Shown piece by piece: positions 17,385 through 27,726 of a DNA stretch of 64,000 nucleotides; the stretch's first letter is position 1, and each line of letters starts with the position of its first letter. The notes beneath the pieces are model-generated. The model was not told where the DNA came from. It searched no databases and saw only the letters and a program-made list of their open reading frames with translations. Origin of the DNA: Camelimonas fluminis (GTDB taxonomy: Bacteria > Pseudomonadota > Alphaproteobacteria > Rhizobiales > Beijerinckiaceae); contig NZ_BNCG01000004.1 of the NCBI RefSeq assembly GCF_014656355.1, positions 186,001 to 250,000 of the forward strand, given 5' to 3'. A program made the translations under genes and the position numbers.

Positions 17385-19541
17385 TTATTCCGCGGCCTTG
17401 CCAGGCAGGTAGCCGAGGCGCTGGCGCAACTCGTTCAGCAGCTTCTCGGCGGCCTGGGCGATCACCGTGCCGGGCGGGAAGATGGCCGAGGCGCCCGCCT
17501 TGTACAGGGCGTCGAAGTCCTGCGGCGGGATCACGCCGCCCACCACGATCATGATGTCCGGGCGGCCCTGGGCGGCCAGCGCCGCCTTCAGCTCCGGCAC
17601 CAGCGTCAGGTGGCCGGCGGCCAGCGACGACACGCCGACGATATGCACGTCGTTTTCGATCGCCTGCCGGGCGGCCTCGTCCGGCGTGGCGAACAGCGGT
17701 CCGATGTCCACGTCGAACCCAAGGTCGGCGAAGGCCGAAGCGATGACCTTCTGGCCGCGATCGTGCCCGTCCTGACCCATCTTGGCGACGAGGATGCGCG
17801 GACGGCGGCCGTCCTCTTCCTGGAAGGTTTCGACCAGGTCCTGCACGCGCTGCACTTCGCTCATGGCGGCGGCCTCCCGCTTGTAGACGCCCGAGATCGA
17901 GCGGATCTCGGCCTGGTGACGGCCGAACACCTTCTCCAGCGCCAGCGAGATCTCGCCGACGGTGGCCTTGGCGCGGGCGGCGTCGATGGCGAGGGCCAGC
18001 AGATTGCCGTTGCCGCGCGCGCCGTCCTCAAGCGCCTTCAGGGTGGCGTCGACCTCGGCCTGGTTGCGCTCGGCCTTGAGGCGCTTCAGCTTGTCGAGCT
18101 GGGCGGCGCGCACGGCGGAATTGTCCACCTTCAGCACGTCGATCGGCTTTTCGTTCTCGGGCTTGAACTTGTTGACGCCGATCACCGACTGCGCGCCGCT
18201 GTCGATGCGCGCCTGGGTGCGGGCGGCGGCTTCCTCGATGCGCAGCTTCGGAATGCCGGCTTCGATGGCCTTGGCCATGCCGCCGAGCTTCTCGACTTCC
18301 TCGATGTGCTCCCACGCCTTCTTCGCCAGTTCGGCGGTGAGGCGCTCGACGTAATAGGAGCCGCCCCACGGATCGATGATCTTGGTGGTGCCGCTCTCCT
18401 GCTGCAGGAACAGCTGGGTGTTGCGGGCGATGCGGGCCGAGAAGTCGGTGGGCAGCGCCAGCGCCTCGTCAAGGGCGTTGGTGTGCAGCGACTGGGTGTG
18501 GCCCTGGGTGGCGGCCATCGCCTCGATGGCGGTGCGCGAAACGTTGTTGAACACGTCCTGCGCCGTCAGCGACCAGCCGGAGGTCTGCGAGTGGGTGCGC
18601 AGCGGCAGCGATTTGTCGTTCTTCGGACCGAATTCCTTCACCAGGCGGGCCCACAGCAGGCGCGCGGCGCGCAGCTTGGCCACTTCCATGAAGAAGTTCA
18701 TGCCGATCGCCCAGAAAAACGACAGGCGCGGAGCGAACTGGTCGACGGTCAGGCCGGCGGCGAGGCCGGCGCGGATGTACTCGACGCCGTCGGCCAGCGT
18801 GTAGGCCAGCTCCAGGTCCTGCGTCGCGCCAGCTTCCTGCATGTGGTAGCCGGAGATCGAGATCGAGTTGAACTTCGGCATGTTGGCCGAGGTATAGGCG
18901 AAGATGTCGCCGATGATCCGCATCGAGGGGGCCGGCGGATAGATGTAGGTGTTGCGGACCATGAACTCCTTGAGGATGTCGTTCTGGATCGTGCCCGCCA
19001 GCTTGTCGGGGGTCACGCCCTGCTCTTCGGCGGCGACGACATAAAGCGCAAGGATCGGCAGCACCGCGCCGTTCATGGTCATCGACACGGACATCTGGTC
19101 GAGCGGGATGCCGCTGAACAGGGTGCGCATGTCGTAGATGGAGTCGATGGCGACGCCCGCCATGCCGACGTCGCCGGAGACGCGCGGATGGTCGCTGTCA
19201 TAGCCACGGTGGGTGGCGAGGTCGAAGGCGACCGACAGGCCCTTCTGACCGGCGGCGAGGTTGCGGCGGTAGAAGGCGTTGGAGTCCTCGGCCGTCGAGA
19301 AGCCGGCGTACTGGCGCACCGTCCACGGCTGGTTCACGTACATGGTCGGGTAGGGGCCGCGCACGAACGGGGCAAGGCCCGGCAGCGTGTCGACGAAGGC
19401 CAGTTCATCGCGGTCAGCGGCGGTGTAGACCGACTTGACGTCGATGCCTTCCGGCGTGGTCCACGGTTCGCCCGAGGCGGCGGGGGCGGCGACGCGCGGC
19501 GCTTCCCAGTCGACGGACGTAAAGTCAGGAATCCTGGTCAT
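17385..19541 (-). CDS. mutB: Methylmalonyl-CoA mutase large (catalytic) subunit
   Basis: A 718-residue adenosylcobalamin-dependent mutase converting (R)-methylmalonyl-CoA to succinyl-CoA, the last step of propionate assimilation. The TIM-barrel domain includes [36 protein letters not shown] and [10 protein letters not shown]. The C-terminal B12 domain has the cobalt-ligand motif DGHDRG and the VGGVIPPQD segment. The start at 19541 ([12 protein letters not shown]) fits homologues; the frame continues 35 codons upstream without family similarity. mutA lies upstream on the same strand with about 180 bases between. Confidence 0.97.
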   Translation of the reverse strand: MTRIPDFTSVDWEAPRVAAPAASGEPWTTPEGIDVKSVYTAADRDELAFVDTLPGLAPFVRGPYPTMYVNQPWTVRQYAGFSTAEDSNAFYRRNLAAGQKGLSVAFDLATHRGYDSDHPRVSGDVGMAGVAIDSIYDMRTLFSGIPLDQMSVSMTMNGAVLPILALYVVAAEEQGVTPDKLAGTIQNDILKEFMVRNTYIYPPAPSMRIIGDIFAYTSANMPKFNSISISGYHMQEAGATQDLELAYTLADGVEYIRAGLAAGLTVDQFAPRLSFFWAIGMNFFMEVAKLRAARLLWARLVKEFGPKNDKSLPLRTHSQTSGWSLTAQDVFNNVSRTAIEAMAATQGHTQSLHTNALDEALALPTDFSARIARNTQLFLQQESGTTKIIDPWGGSYYVERLTAELAKKAWEHIEEVEKLGGMAKAIEAGIPKLRIEEAAARTQARIDSGAQSVIGVNKFKPENEKPIDVLKVDNSAVRAAQLDKLKRLKAERNQAEVDATLKALEDGARGNGNLLALAIDAARAKATVGEISLALEKVFGRHQAEIRSISGVYKREAAAMSEVQRVQDLVETFQEEDGRRPRILVAKMGQDGHDRGQKVIASAFADLGFDVDIGPLFATPDEAARQAIENDVHIVGVSSLAAGHLTLVPELKAALAAQGRPDIMIVVGGVIPPQDFDALYKAGASAIFPPGTVIAQAAEKLLNELRQRLGYLPGKAAE

Positions 19542-19724
19542 GTGACTGGCCACTTCTCGATCTGCCAGGAACGTCCGCCCGCCGGCACGGCGCGTTGCGA
19601 ACGCTCGCATGATGACATTGTAGCGCCGGATGTCCGGGCGGCTCAACCTGGGCCGCCGTCCGGGTGGGCTCCCCCGGCGCGTGTTGGGTGACGGCGGCGG
19701 GCTGGCCGCCGTCAGGAAAGAGCG

Positions 19725-21671
19725 TCAGGCGAGGTCGATGGCCTCGGACAGCACGGCGATCAGATCCGCGCCCATGTAGACGAAACGGGTGACGTTCGCC
19801 TCCTTCAGCGCCGCCTCCAGCTCGGCCGAGGGACGTCCGGCGAGGTAGATGGTCCTGGCGCCGGCGGCGGCGAGGGCTTTCGCGGCGGTCGCGGCTTCGG
19901 CGTCATAGACGGCGTCCGATGAGCACAGGCAGGCGATGTGGGCGCCGGACGCGCGGAACGCTTCGGCCATGGCCTCCAGCGACGGAAAGCCGTCGTTGCC
20001 GAGCGTCTCGACGCCGCCAACTTCAAAAAAGTTCTTGGCGAAGGTGGCGCGGGCGGTGAAGGCCGCGATCGGCCCGAGATTGGCCAGGAAAACCTTCGGG
20101 CGCGCGCCCTTGCCAGCCAGCAACTGGTCGGCGCGATCGCGCAGGGCCTCGAAGGCCTCCGCGTCGCGGTGCACCGGCAAGGCCTCGGCCACCGGGGAGG
20201 CGACGCGGGCCAGATTGTCAGGCAGGCCAGCGCCGGCGCGGGCCTGATCGACCAGCTCCTCGAAGGTGGCCGACACGTCCATGCGGCGGGCGTCGCTGGC
20301 CAGCGGCGCCGGGGCGGCCGGGGTCAGCACCTCGACCGGCGCTTCATGAATGTTCGGGAACTCGCTGGCGCCGGTCAGCGGCAACTGACGGCGGGCGATC
20401 TGCTTCTCGCGGGCGGCGCGCACCCTGGCGATCTCGCCCTGGACGAAGCCGTTCTTCAATGCTTCGACAACGCCGCCGGCGGCTTCGATTTTCTGGAACT
20501 GCGCCCAGGCCAGGGCGCACAGCTCGCGGGTCAGCTGCTCGACGCCGCCAGCGCCAGCCGCCGGGTCGGCGACGCGCCACAGGTTCGATTCCTCAAGCAG
20601 GATCAGCTGGGTGTTGCGCGCCTGACGGCGGGCGAATTCATCGGCCAGGCCGAGCGCTGCGGTCAGCGGCAGCACCGTGACATTGTCGGCGCCGCCGACG
20701 CCAGCGGCGAACACCGCTTCCGTCACGCGCAGCATGTTCACCCACGGGTCCCGGCGGGTGGTCATGCGCCAGGAAGTTTCTGCCGAGACGTACAGCGGCT
20801 TCGGCTCCAGCCCGCACAGCTCCTGCACCCGGGCCCACAGCAGGCGGACGGCGCGGAACTTGGCGAGGGTCATGAACTGGTCGGCGTCGGCCGGCAGCAG
20901 CATGGCGATGGCGTCGCGGGCGGCTTCGATCGACTGGCCGCGACTGGTGAGGGCGCGCAGATAATACACGCCGGTCGCCAAAGCGTAGGCCAGTTCCTCG
21001 ACCTGCGAGCCGCCGGCCTCATGCACCGGGCGGGCGTCGACGCGCACCAGCGTGCGACGGTAACCGCGGGCGGCGAGATCGCGCACCGTGTCGGCGAGGC
21101 GGTCGAGCTGGGCGTCGACGGGCAGCGGCGAGGAGCCGGTGCGGACGATGTCGCCCACCGGATCGAGGCCGAAATCGATGTTCACGTCAGCCGGCTTCAG
21201 CTTGCGGGCGTCGACGAGGGCGGCGACCAGCGCCGCGGTGTGACGGCCGAGCCAGGGAGCCGCCTCGATCCGCAGCGGGATCAGGTCGAGCATGACCCGG
21301 TCAAGGGTTTTTTCCAGATCTGCCAGCGTGTTGATGGCCACGCCGGCGCCGCGCGCCGCGGGCGCGCCGGCGAAGCGCAGGGCGAGGCCGCTGGCGCCGC
21401 CGTCCAGATCGACGAGGGCCAGATGGTTGGCCTCGGCAGGAACCGGATGGTCGACAAGTTGGGTGACGGCCCATGCGCCGGCTTCGGCGCGCACGGCGCG
21501 CGGAACGTCGCCGGAGGCCTTGTCATAAAGCGGCTGGATGGCAATGCCTTCGCTGGCCCGCGTCACCAGCTTCTTGTCGAAGTCGGCGCCCTTCAGCACC
21601 TTGTCGACGAGCTTTCGCCAGTCATCCCTGGAGAATTCGGGAAAAGCGGGGGCAAGACACGTATCGTCCAT
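19725..21671 (-). CDS. mutA: Methylmalonyl-CoA mutase small subunit
   Basis: A 648-residue paralogue of mutB that forms the heterodimer. The barrel domain has features such as LRALTSRGQSIEAARDAI, FRAVRLLWARVQ and SAETSWRMTTRRDPWVNMLR. The C-terminal domain lacks the DxHxxG cobalt ligand, having NLGPIAAFTARATF in that place. That is normal for the non-catalytic subunit. The start at 21671 (MDDTCLAPAFPEFS) was chosen from protein similarity; no strong ribosome site is present. Confidence 0.93.
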   Translation of the reverse strand: MDDTCLAPAFPEFSRDDWRKLVDKVLKGADFDKKLVTRASEGIAIQPLYDKASGDVPRAVRAEAGAWAVTQLVDHPVPAEANHLALVDLDGGASGLALRFAGAPAARGAGVAINTLADLEKTLDRVMLDLIPLRIEAAPWLGRHTAALVAALVDARKLKPADVNIDFGLDPVGDIVRTGSSPLPVDAQLDRLADTVRDLAARGYRRTLVRVDARPVHEAGGSQVEELAYALATGVYYLRALTSRGQSIEAARDAIAMLLPADADQFMTLAKFRAVRLLWARVQELCGLEPKPLYVSAETSWRMTTRRDPWVNMLRVTEAVFAAGVGGADNVTVLPLTAALGLADEFARRQARNTQLILLEESNLWRVADPAAGAGGVEQLTRELCALAWAQFQKIEAAGGVVEALKNGFVQGEIARVRAAREKQIARRQLPLTGASEFPNIHEAPVEVLTPAAPAPLASDARRMDVSATFEELVDQARAGAGLPDNLARVASPVAEALPVHRDAEAFEALRDRADQLLAGKGARPKVFLANLGPIAAFTARATFAKNFFEVGGVETLGNDGFPSLEAMAEAFRASGAHIACLCSSDAVYDAEAATAAKALAAAGARTIYLAGRPSAELEAALKEANVTRFVYMGADLIAVLSEAIDLA

Positions 21672-22407
21672 GGGAACAGGCCGGCTTTCGTGATCTGGGG
21701 AAGAACGTCGCCTGAGCAACGTCCATCGTCCCGTTCAGTTGTCTTCTGGACCGGCCGGGCTCCAGCCCGCCGTTCCGCCCGACGGCCTCGCCGTCAGCGC
21801 CGGAACCTGCGACCGGAGTCACAAACCGGAACGATTTCCTGATGACCGGACATGCAACGAAAGGCGCAGTCCAATCCAGAAACGCTCTAGTCTCCATATG
21901 GGAGGCCGTCAAACACAAAGCGATCATACCCGGCCAGGATCGTGGCTGCGAGGGCGGCGCCTGGGTGCATATCGGCGATCATACGGAAACCACGCCGGTT
22001 TAGGCCAGGAACGCTCACATGTTCAAGCGTTTGTTCAAATGAACCGCCCGGTCCGCCGCCGCCATGCGGGGAAATGTTCCAGAAAACGTAAAACCACCGG
22101 CCCGCCAAACGCCCGGCAACCTTGACAGCGCCGGCGATCGACGCTGGCGAAGGCATGGGGTTTTGGCGCGGGTTCGCACTCCTGTATAACCTGAATCATC
22201 AGGCCTGAATCGGTTGGCGCGAACCGGCGTCAGGGGCGCCTTCACCGGGTTTCGCCGCCGCTCCGCGATTCCACGGACCAGGATCGCGCGCTTCGGCGCG
22301 CTTTCTGGCGCGCGCTCCAGCACGCCGGGCCAATTCGCGTTGGGAAGCGCGTCATATCAGTGTGACAGGGCAAAACCGGATCGCGGATTTTGCTCCGGGG
22401 AGATGCA
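21672..22407. other. Long intergenic region mutA to HerA-like gene
   Basis: About 730 bases between divergent genes with no supported coding region on either strand. A 6-bp GC hairpin with a TTCG loop and short T-tail occurs at 22286-22304 but follows no + strand gene. The rest is unremarkable; it should hold the two divergent promoters, though no clear boxes were found. Confidence 0.45.
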
Positions 22408-23919
22408 ATGGCGGATGATGGCTATGTTCTGATTGGCCTCAGCAACGGTCCTGAGCCGGAGCCGCAATCCCTGTCGCTGCGCCTCGCCAACCGGCACGGC
22501 CTTGTCGCCGGCGCCACGGGCACCGGCAAGACGGTGACCCTGCAGGTGCTGGCCGAGGGCCTGTCCCGCGCCGGCGTCGCCGTGTTCGCCGCCGACATCA
22601 AGGGTGATCTCTCCGGCGTCTCCCAGAAGGGCGACGGCCAACCTGCCTTCGTCAAACGGGCGGAGGAATTCGGGTTTGCTTATGTTCCCGAGCAGTTTCC
22701 GGTGGTGTTTTGGGATCTGTTCGGCGTTCAGGGGCATCCGGTGCGCGCCTCCGTGTCCGACATGGGGCCGCTGCTGGTCGCCCGGCTGCTTGAACTGAAC
22801 GACACCCAGGAGGGCGTGCTCAACATCGCCTTCCGCGTGGCGCAGGAGCAGCAGATCCCCCTGATTGATCTCGCCGACCTGCGCGCCCTGCTGGTCTATG
22901 TGGGCCAGAACGCCAAAACCCTGGCCGCGACCTATGGCAACGTGGCCAGCCAGTCGGTGGGCGCCATCCAGCGCCAGTTGCTGGTGCTGGAGAACCAGGG
23001 CGCGGACCAGTTCTTTGGCGCGCCGGGCATGAACATCAGCGACCTGTTGCGGGTCGATCCGGCCAGCGGCCGCGGCGTCATCAATATTCTCGCCGCCGAC
23101 AAATTGATGAACAGCCCGCGGCTCTACGCCACCTTCCTGCTCTGGCTGCTGACCTCCCTGTTCGATGCGCTCCCCGAGATCGGCGATCCGGACAAGCCGA
23201 AGCTGGCCTTCTTTTTCGATGAAGCGCATCTGCTGTTTTCCGACGCCCCGAAGGCGCTGCTCGACCAGATCGAGCGGGTGGTGAGGTTGATCCGCTCCAA
23301 GGGCGTTGGCGTGTATTTCGTCACCCAGAACCCGCTGGACGTGCCTGAGACCGTGCTGGCCCAGCTCGGCAACCGGGTTCAGCACGCCCTGCGCGCCTTC
23401 ACGCCGCGCGACCAGAAAGCGGTGCGTTCCGCCGCCGACACCTTCCGCCAGAACCCGGCTTTCGACGCGGCGAAGGTCATCACCGAGCTGGCGGTGGGCG
23501 AGGCGCTGGTCTCCGTGCTCGAAGGCAAGGGCACGCCGTCCGTGGTCGAGCGCACGCTGATCGCGCCGCCATCGGCCCGCGTCGGGGCCATCTCGCCGCA
23601 GGAGCGTCAGGCGGTCATCGCCGCCAGCCCGTTCCGGCCGGATCATTTCGCGGCGCAGCCGCGCAAGAGCGCCAGGGACCGCATCAGCGAACTGGACGCC
23701 TCCGCCGCGCCAGGCGCTGAAGAGAACGGCGAAAGCGGCGGCGGCCTGCTGGACAGCATGCTCGGCGGCGTGCTGGGCGGCGGTTCCGGCAAGGGACGGC
23801 GCGGCCAGAGCATCACCGAGAAGGTTATTACCAACGCCGCCTCATCAGCCGCCCGCACCATCGGCACGAAAATTGGCAACGCCATTCTCAAAGGCGTTTT
23901 CGGCATCGGCAAACGCTGA
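22408..23919 (+). CDS. HerA-like ATPase/helicase (DUF853)
   Basis: A 503-residue P-loop ATPase of the HerA/FtsK superfamily, DUF853 type. Walker A is GATGTGKT at about 35-42, Walker B is [12 protein letters not shown], with the arginine-containing [15 protein letters not shown] segment downstream. The C terminus has a Gly-rich stretch ([17 protein letters not shown]) and an amphipathic end. Related proteins are called helicase HerA-like; the cellular role is not established and no nuclease partner (NurA) is adjacent. The ATG at 22408 follows a GGGGAGAT site. Confidence 0.9.
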   Translation: MADDGYVLIGLSNGPEPEPQSLSLRLANRHGLVAGATGTGKTVTLQVLAEGLSRAGVAVFAADIKGDLSGVSQKGDGQPAFVKRAEEFGFAYVPEQFPVVFWDLFGVQGHPVRASVSDMGPLLVARLLELNDTQEGVLNIAFRVAQEQQIPLIDLADLRALLVYVGQNAKTLAATYGNVASQSVGAIQRQLLVLENQGADQFFGAPGMNISDLLRVDPASGRGVINILAADKLMNSPRLYATFLLWLLTSLFDALPEIGDPDKPKLAFFFDEAHLLFSDAPKALLDQIERVVRLIRSKGVGVYFVTQNPLDVPETVLAQLGNRVQHALRAFTPRDQKAVRSAADTFRQNPAFDAAKVITELAVGEALVSVLEGKGTPSVVERTLIAPPSARVGAISPQERQAVIAASPFRPDHFAAQPRKSARDRISELDASAAPGAEENGESGGGLLDSMLGGVLGGGSGKGRRGQSITEKVITNAASSAARTIGTKIGNAILKGVFGIGKR

Positions 23920-24276
23920 CGCGCGCCGAGCAGGCAAGGCGCGGCGGCCGGGCCCCCGCCAACGCGCAGGCCGCGCCAGACGCCACGCCAGCGCGACGCC
24001 GTCTGGCTGCCCTCCGGCGCATCATGGCCAAGGCGTGCGCCTCTCCAGAACGCGCGTCATGACCGGGGCGTCCTGGCAAGCGGCGTTCATGCGCGCGGTT
24101 CACAGGCTCGCGGTTCACATGCTCGCCTGGGCGTCCGGATTGGAGGTTGTTCGGGGATGCCTGTCACGACGGCGGGCATGGCGGGAGACGGAGGCCCGTC
24201 ATATAACGTGTGTGAATCAAGGTGGGGCAAATCCTGGTTGAGCCGACCGGACTTTACCCCCGCGCAGGAGACTTCC
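23920..24276. other. Intergenic region before M20 peptidase gene
   Basis: About 360 bases with no supported gene, containing one 15-bp tandem duplication (24094-24123). Confidence 0.45.
24094..24123. repeat. 15-bp tandem duplication
   Basis: Two adjacent copies of cgcggttcaca(g/t)gct (one difference). Intergenic, non-coding. Confidence 0.8.
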
Positions 24277-25671
24277 ATGCCTGATCCCACCGACCGGCTC
24301 GACGCCGTTCTCGCGCACCTCGACGCCGATCTGGATGCTTCCCTGCAGCGGCTGTCGTCGTGGCTGCGCATCCCGTCGATCTCCACCGATCCGGCCCACG
24401 CGCAGGATTGCCGCGCCGCCGCTGACTGGTTGCGCGGCGCCCTGGAGACCTTGGGTTTCGCCGCCGATGTGCGCGACACCCCCGGCCACCCCATCGTGCT
24501 GGCCAAAACGCCAGAGACTGGCAAGCCGCGCGTGCTGTTCTACGGTCACTATGACGTGCAGCCGCCGGAGCCGCTGGAGTTGTGGGAGAGCCCGCCGTTC
24601 GAGCCGCAGATCGTCACCCTGGCCGATGGTCGCCGGGCGATCGTCGCCCGTGGCTCCGCTGACGACAAGGGCCAGGTGATGACCTTCGTCGAGGCCTGTC
24701 GCGCCTGGCGCGCCGTGCATGGCGAGCTGCCGGTGGACGTCACCATCATGGTCGAGGGCGAGGAGGAAGTCGGCTCCAAGAACACGCCGGCCTTCGTCGA
24801 CGCCCACCGCCACGAACTGGGCGCCGACGTGGCCCTGGTCTGCGACACTGGCATGTGGGACGTTCACACCCCGGCCATCACCGTCAGCCTGCGTGGGCTG
24901 GTCTATGAGGAGGTCACCATTCGCGCCGCCGACCGTGACCTGCACTCCGGCCTGTTCGGCGGCGCGGCGCAGAACCCGATCCGCGTGCTCTCGCGCATTA
25001 TCGCCGGCCTGTACGATGAAAGCGGCCGGGTGACGCTGCCCGGTTTCTATGACGGCGTGCCCGAAACGCCGCCGGAGGTGCTGGAGCAATGGCGCGGCCT
25101 CGGTCTCGACGCCGCCCGGTTCCTCGGGCCCGTTGGTCTGTCGCAGCCGGCTGGCGAGGCCGACCGCATGGTCATCGAGCAGATCCAGTCGCGCCCGACC
25201 TGTGACGTCAATGGAATCTTCGGCGGCTACACCGGCCCCGGCGCCAAGACGGTGATCGCGGCCGAAGCGACGGCCAAGCTCTCATTCCGCCTGGTGGGCG
25301 ACCAGGACCCGCAGAAGGTGCGCGACAGCTTTCGCGCTTATGTGACATCCATGTTGCCGGCCGATTGCACGGCGTCGTTCGGCGATCATGGCGCCAGCTG
25401 GGCCATTGCGCTGCCCTTCGATCTGCCAGACCTGCAGAAAGCCGCCGCTGCTCTGGCCGACGAATGGGGCCGGCCGGCGGTGACAATCGGCTCTGGCGGT
25501 TCGATCCCGATCGTGGGCGATTTCCGTCGCCTGCTCGGCATGGACACGTTGCTGGTCGGCTTCGGTCTCGACGACGACCGGATCCATTCGCCGAACGAGA
25601 AATATGATCTGACCAGCTTCCACAAGGGTTCGCGCAGCTGGGCGCGCATCCTCGCGGCGCTTTCCGCCTGA
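24277..25671 (+). CDS. M20-family dipeptidase/metallopeptidase
   Basis: A 464-residue cytoplasmic zinc peptidase of the M20/M25/M40 group. Metal ligands and catalytic residues are seen in YGHYDVQPPEP, GSADDKGQVM and MVEGEEEVGS, with a later His in IHSPNEKYDLTSF. The central lid/dimerisation domain contains ADRDLHSGLFGG. Similar enzymes cleave dipeptides or act as ArgE/DapE/carnosinase-like amidases; the substrate is undetermined. The ATG at 24277 follows GCAGGAG, so the 40 upstream in-frame codons are not used. Confidence 0.93.
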   Translation: MPDPTDRLDAVLAHLDADLDASLQRLSSWLRIPSISTDPAHAQDCRAAADWLRGALETLGFAADVRDTPGHPIVLAKTPETGKPRVLFYGHYDVQPPEPLELWESPPFEPQIVTLADGRRAIVARGSADDKGQVMTFVEACRAWRAVHGELPVDVTIMVEGEEEVGSKNTPAFVDAHRHELGADVALVCDTGMWDVHTPAITVSLRGLVYEEVTIRAADRDLHSGLFGGAAQNPIRVLSRIIAGLYDESGRVTLPGFYDGVPETPPEVLEQWRGLGLDAARFLGPVGLSQPAGEADRMVIEQIQSRPTCDVNGIFGGYTGPGAKTVIAAEATAKLSFRLVGDQDPQKVRDSFRAYVTSMLPADCTASFGDHGASWAIALPFDLPDLQKAAAALADEWGRPAVTIGSGGSIPIVGDFRRLLGMDTLLVGFGLDDDRIHSPNEKYDLTSFHKGSRSWARILAALSA

Positions 25672-25873
25672 ACAGGCGATCTGCGTTGCCCAACGGGGCG
25701 AACGCCGCCTCCCGCCGGAGCGGCCGGATTTCGCTCAAAACAGGAAAGCCCGGAGCGGCGCCCGGCCCGGATTGATCGCAAGCCGCTCCAGGAACGCGCT
25801 TCGAAGTAAAAAAGACAGGGCAAAATCCTGCTTCGATCTGGCAGGTTCTGCTGACGATATGGGTGAGGAACGC

Positions 25874-26488
25874 ATGTTTGGATGGATTGGACAGCGGGCT
25901 GCGCAGCGCCCCGCTTTAGGCCTGGCGCTGGCGGCGATGATGACCGCGGCGATGACTGGCGGCGTGGCGGCGGAGCAGAATGCGCCGGCGCCCGCTGGCG
26001 CTCCGGCCGCGCCCAAAAACGCCGCTCCCGCGGCGCCGCCGGCTGGAACCACGGGCGCGCCTGTCGGGCCGGCCGCCAGCAAGGACGGAGCTGTTGACGC
26101 CCCTCGGGAGGCGCGGGTCGCCGACCAGATCCTCGACCTGCGCCGCAAGATGAAGGACGCGATCGCCCGCAAGGACCGGGCGGCGCTGGAAGCGATGTAT
26201 CACGACCGCTTCACGCACCTGCGCGAAACCGGTCGGGCTGAAACGAAGAAAGAGCGCATCGACCTGCTGCTCTCCGGCCAGAACGGCGTCGAGCTGGCGT
26301 CCACCGACCAGGCGCTGGTGGAGACTTTCAGCCCCGACGCCGCCGTCCTGAGCGGCGTCAGCGTCATCCGGGACAACCGTCGCAAGGGCAAGGGCGACGC
26401 CTTCCAGTGGCTCACGCTTTATGTGCGCGACAAGGGCGTGTGGCGGGTGGCGCTCAGCCAGGCCAACCGCCTGCCAAAACCGGAATAG
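25874..26488 (+). CDS. Exported DUF4440/NTF2-like protein
   Basis: A 204-residue protein with an N-terminal signal sequence (residues 1-33, ending GGVAA). A Pro/Ala/Gly linker (about 35-75) and a C-terminal NTF2-like DUF4440 domain follow (ILDLRRKMKDAIARKDRAAL, MYHDRFTHLRETGR, LYVRDKGVWRVALSQANRL). The fold forms a cone that can bind small ligands or act as an enzyme; no catalytic residue can be assigned. The start was chosen for the signal peptide and the GGTGAGGAA ribosome site. Confidence 0.75.
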   Translation: MFGWIGQRAAQRPALGLALAAMMTAAMTGGVAAEQNAPAPAGAPAAPKNAAPAAPPAGTTGAPVGPAASKDGAVDAPREARVADQILDLRRKMKDAIARKDRAALEAMYHDRFTHLRETGRAETKKERIDLLLSGQNGVELASTDQALVETFSPDAAVLSGVSVIRDNRRKGKGDAFQWLTLYVRDKGVWRVALSQANRLPKPE

Positions 26489-26533
26489 CTTTAGCGAGAC
26501 GCGGCGAAGCCAAAACGATGGGACCAGACGCAG

Positions 26534-26556
26534 CGCGAAACGCAACCCGTTTCGCG
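26534..26556. terminator. Hairpin between convergent genes
   Basis: A perfect 8-bp stem (cgcgaaac/gtttcgcg) with a 7-base loop lies between the DUF4440 gene (+) and the MscS gene (-). It has no T-run, so termination is only suggested by position. Confidence 0.35.
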
Positions 26557-26568
26557 TTGCGCCGGCTT

Positions 26569-27579
26569 TCAGGACTTTTCGATGTAGAGGGTCTGCGACT
26601 CGAAGGCGAAGTCGGCGCCGCGCCCGTGCACGATGGCGATGATGGCGAGGTAGACTTCCTGTTGCGCCTCCAGCCATTCGGCCCAGCGCGTGGTTTTGGT
26701 GAAGCAGTACACCATGATGTTCAGGGACGAGCCGGCGAACGCGTCGAAGTAGACCAGCAGGGTCTGGTCCTGGTCGATTTTCTCGTTCTTCTTCAGCATG
26801 GCGCGGATGTCCTCGACGATCGGCTGCAGCCGGTCGGCGTCCTCGTAGCGCAGGCCGATGGTTGTCTTGATCCGCCTGTTGGTCATTTGCCCGGGATTTT
26901 CGACGCTGATCGCCGAGAACACCGCGTTCGGCACATAGAGCGGCCGGTGATCGAAGGTGATGATCTTGGTGATGCGCCAGCCGATCTCGACGACGGTTCC
27001 CTCGATGTTCCGGTCCGGCGACGACACCCAGTCGCCGATGCGGAATGGCCGGTCGAAGAACAGCATGACGCCCGAGAAGATGTTGCTCAGGACATCCTTG
27101 CTGGCCATGCCGATGGCGATGCCGCCAATGCCGCCGAAGGCCAGCAGGCCAGAGAGGCCGATGCCGAAATGTTCGCCGAAGATCAGCAGGATCAGGCACA
27201 CGGCCGCCGCCTTGAGAGCCCGGGCGACGGCGCGGGCCGAGGTGGGGTCGCTGCCCTTGCGGATCTGGGCGTGCGTCAGCCTGTTGATGAGCTGGAACAG
27301 TTCGCGCAGCCACACCAGCCCGACGGCCACGGCGGTGATGATATTGACGGTCTCGGAGCCGATCTTGGGCGCCCAGTCGAGATCAAGCGTCAGAAAAACT
27401 GCGTGACGCAGGGTCAGTACGATCAGGGTGAGCCCGGCGAGGCGGCAGACGTGCGCCAGGATGCTGCGCGACCAGGCTTCCTTCCGGCGCATCATCCACC
27501 CAAGCGCCCAGGTGGCGACGCCCAGCGCCACGAGCACCGCCGCAGCAATAGCGAACTGTGTGATGAGCCCCCGGGTCAT
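26569..27579 (-). CDS. Mechanosensitive ion channel, MscS family
   Basis: A 336-residue inner-membrane channel. Several transmembrane helices span residues 5-165. The pore-lining helix (GIGLSGLLAFGGIGGIAIGMASKD) and the beta domain VLSNIFSGVMLFFDRPFRIGDWV follow, then VEIGWRITKIITFDHRPLYVPNAVF. The C-terminal domain is cytoplasmic. Such channels release solutes on hypo-osmotic shock. The gene is downstream of murJ on the same strand with about 150 bases between. Confidence 0.92.
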   Translation of the reverse strand: MTRGLITQFAIAAAVLVALGVATWALGWMMRRKEAWSRSILAHVCRLAGLTLIVLTLRHAVFLTLDLDWAPKIGSETVNIITAVAVGLVWLRELFQLINRLTHAQIRKGSDPTSARAVARALKAAAVCLILLIFGEHFGIGLSGLLAFGGIGGIAIGMASKDVLSNIFSGVMLFFDRPFRIGDWVSSPDRNIEGTVVEIGWRITKIITFDHRPLYVPNAVFSAISVENPGQMTNRRIKTTIGLRYEDADRLQPIVEDIRAMLKKNEKIDQDQTLLVYFDAFAGSSLNIMVYCFTKTTRWAEWLEAQQEVYLAIIAIVHGRGADFAFESQTLYIEKS

Positions 27580-27726
27580 GTCCTCTCCCTGGCCGGTCGG
27601 GGATCCGTCGCCCCGCGCCTGAAGCCGGGTGCTTATACGAAGGCGTGGCGGCTATGGGCAACGGACGTTTTTGGATGGATCTTCGGAACGTGAGCCTTGC
27701 GCCGACGGCGGGGGGCGGAGCGCGGT

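Noticed and set aside
17121-19691. 856-codon open frame on the + strand
   Set aside because: It lies exactly opposite mutB. Long antisense frames are expected opposite GC-rich genes, and its sequence is low-complexity Gly/Arg/Ala without domains.
19938-21842. 634-codon open frame on the + strand
   Set aside because: Antisense shadow of mutA, with no recognisable domain and no ribosome site.
22286-22304. GC hairpin with TTCG loop and short T-tail
   Set aside because: No + strand transcript is expected to end there and the T-tail is weak.
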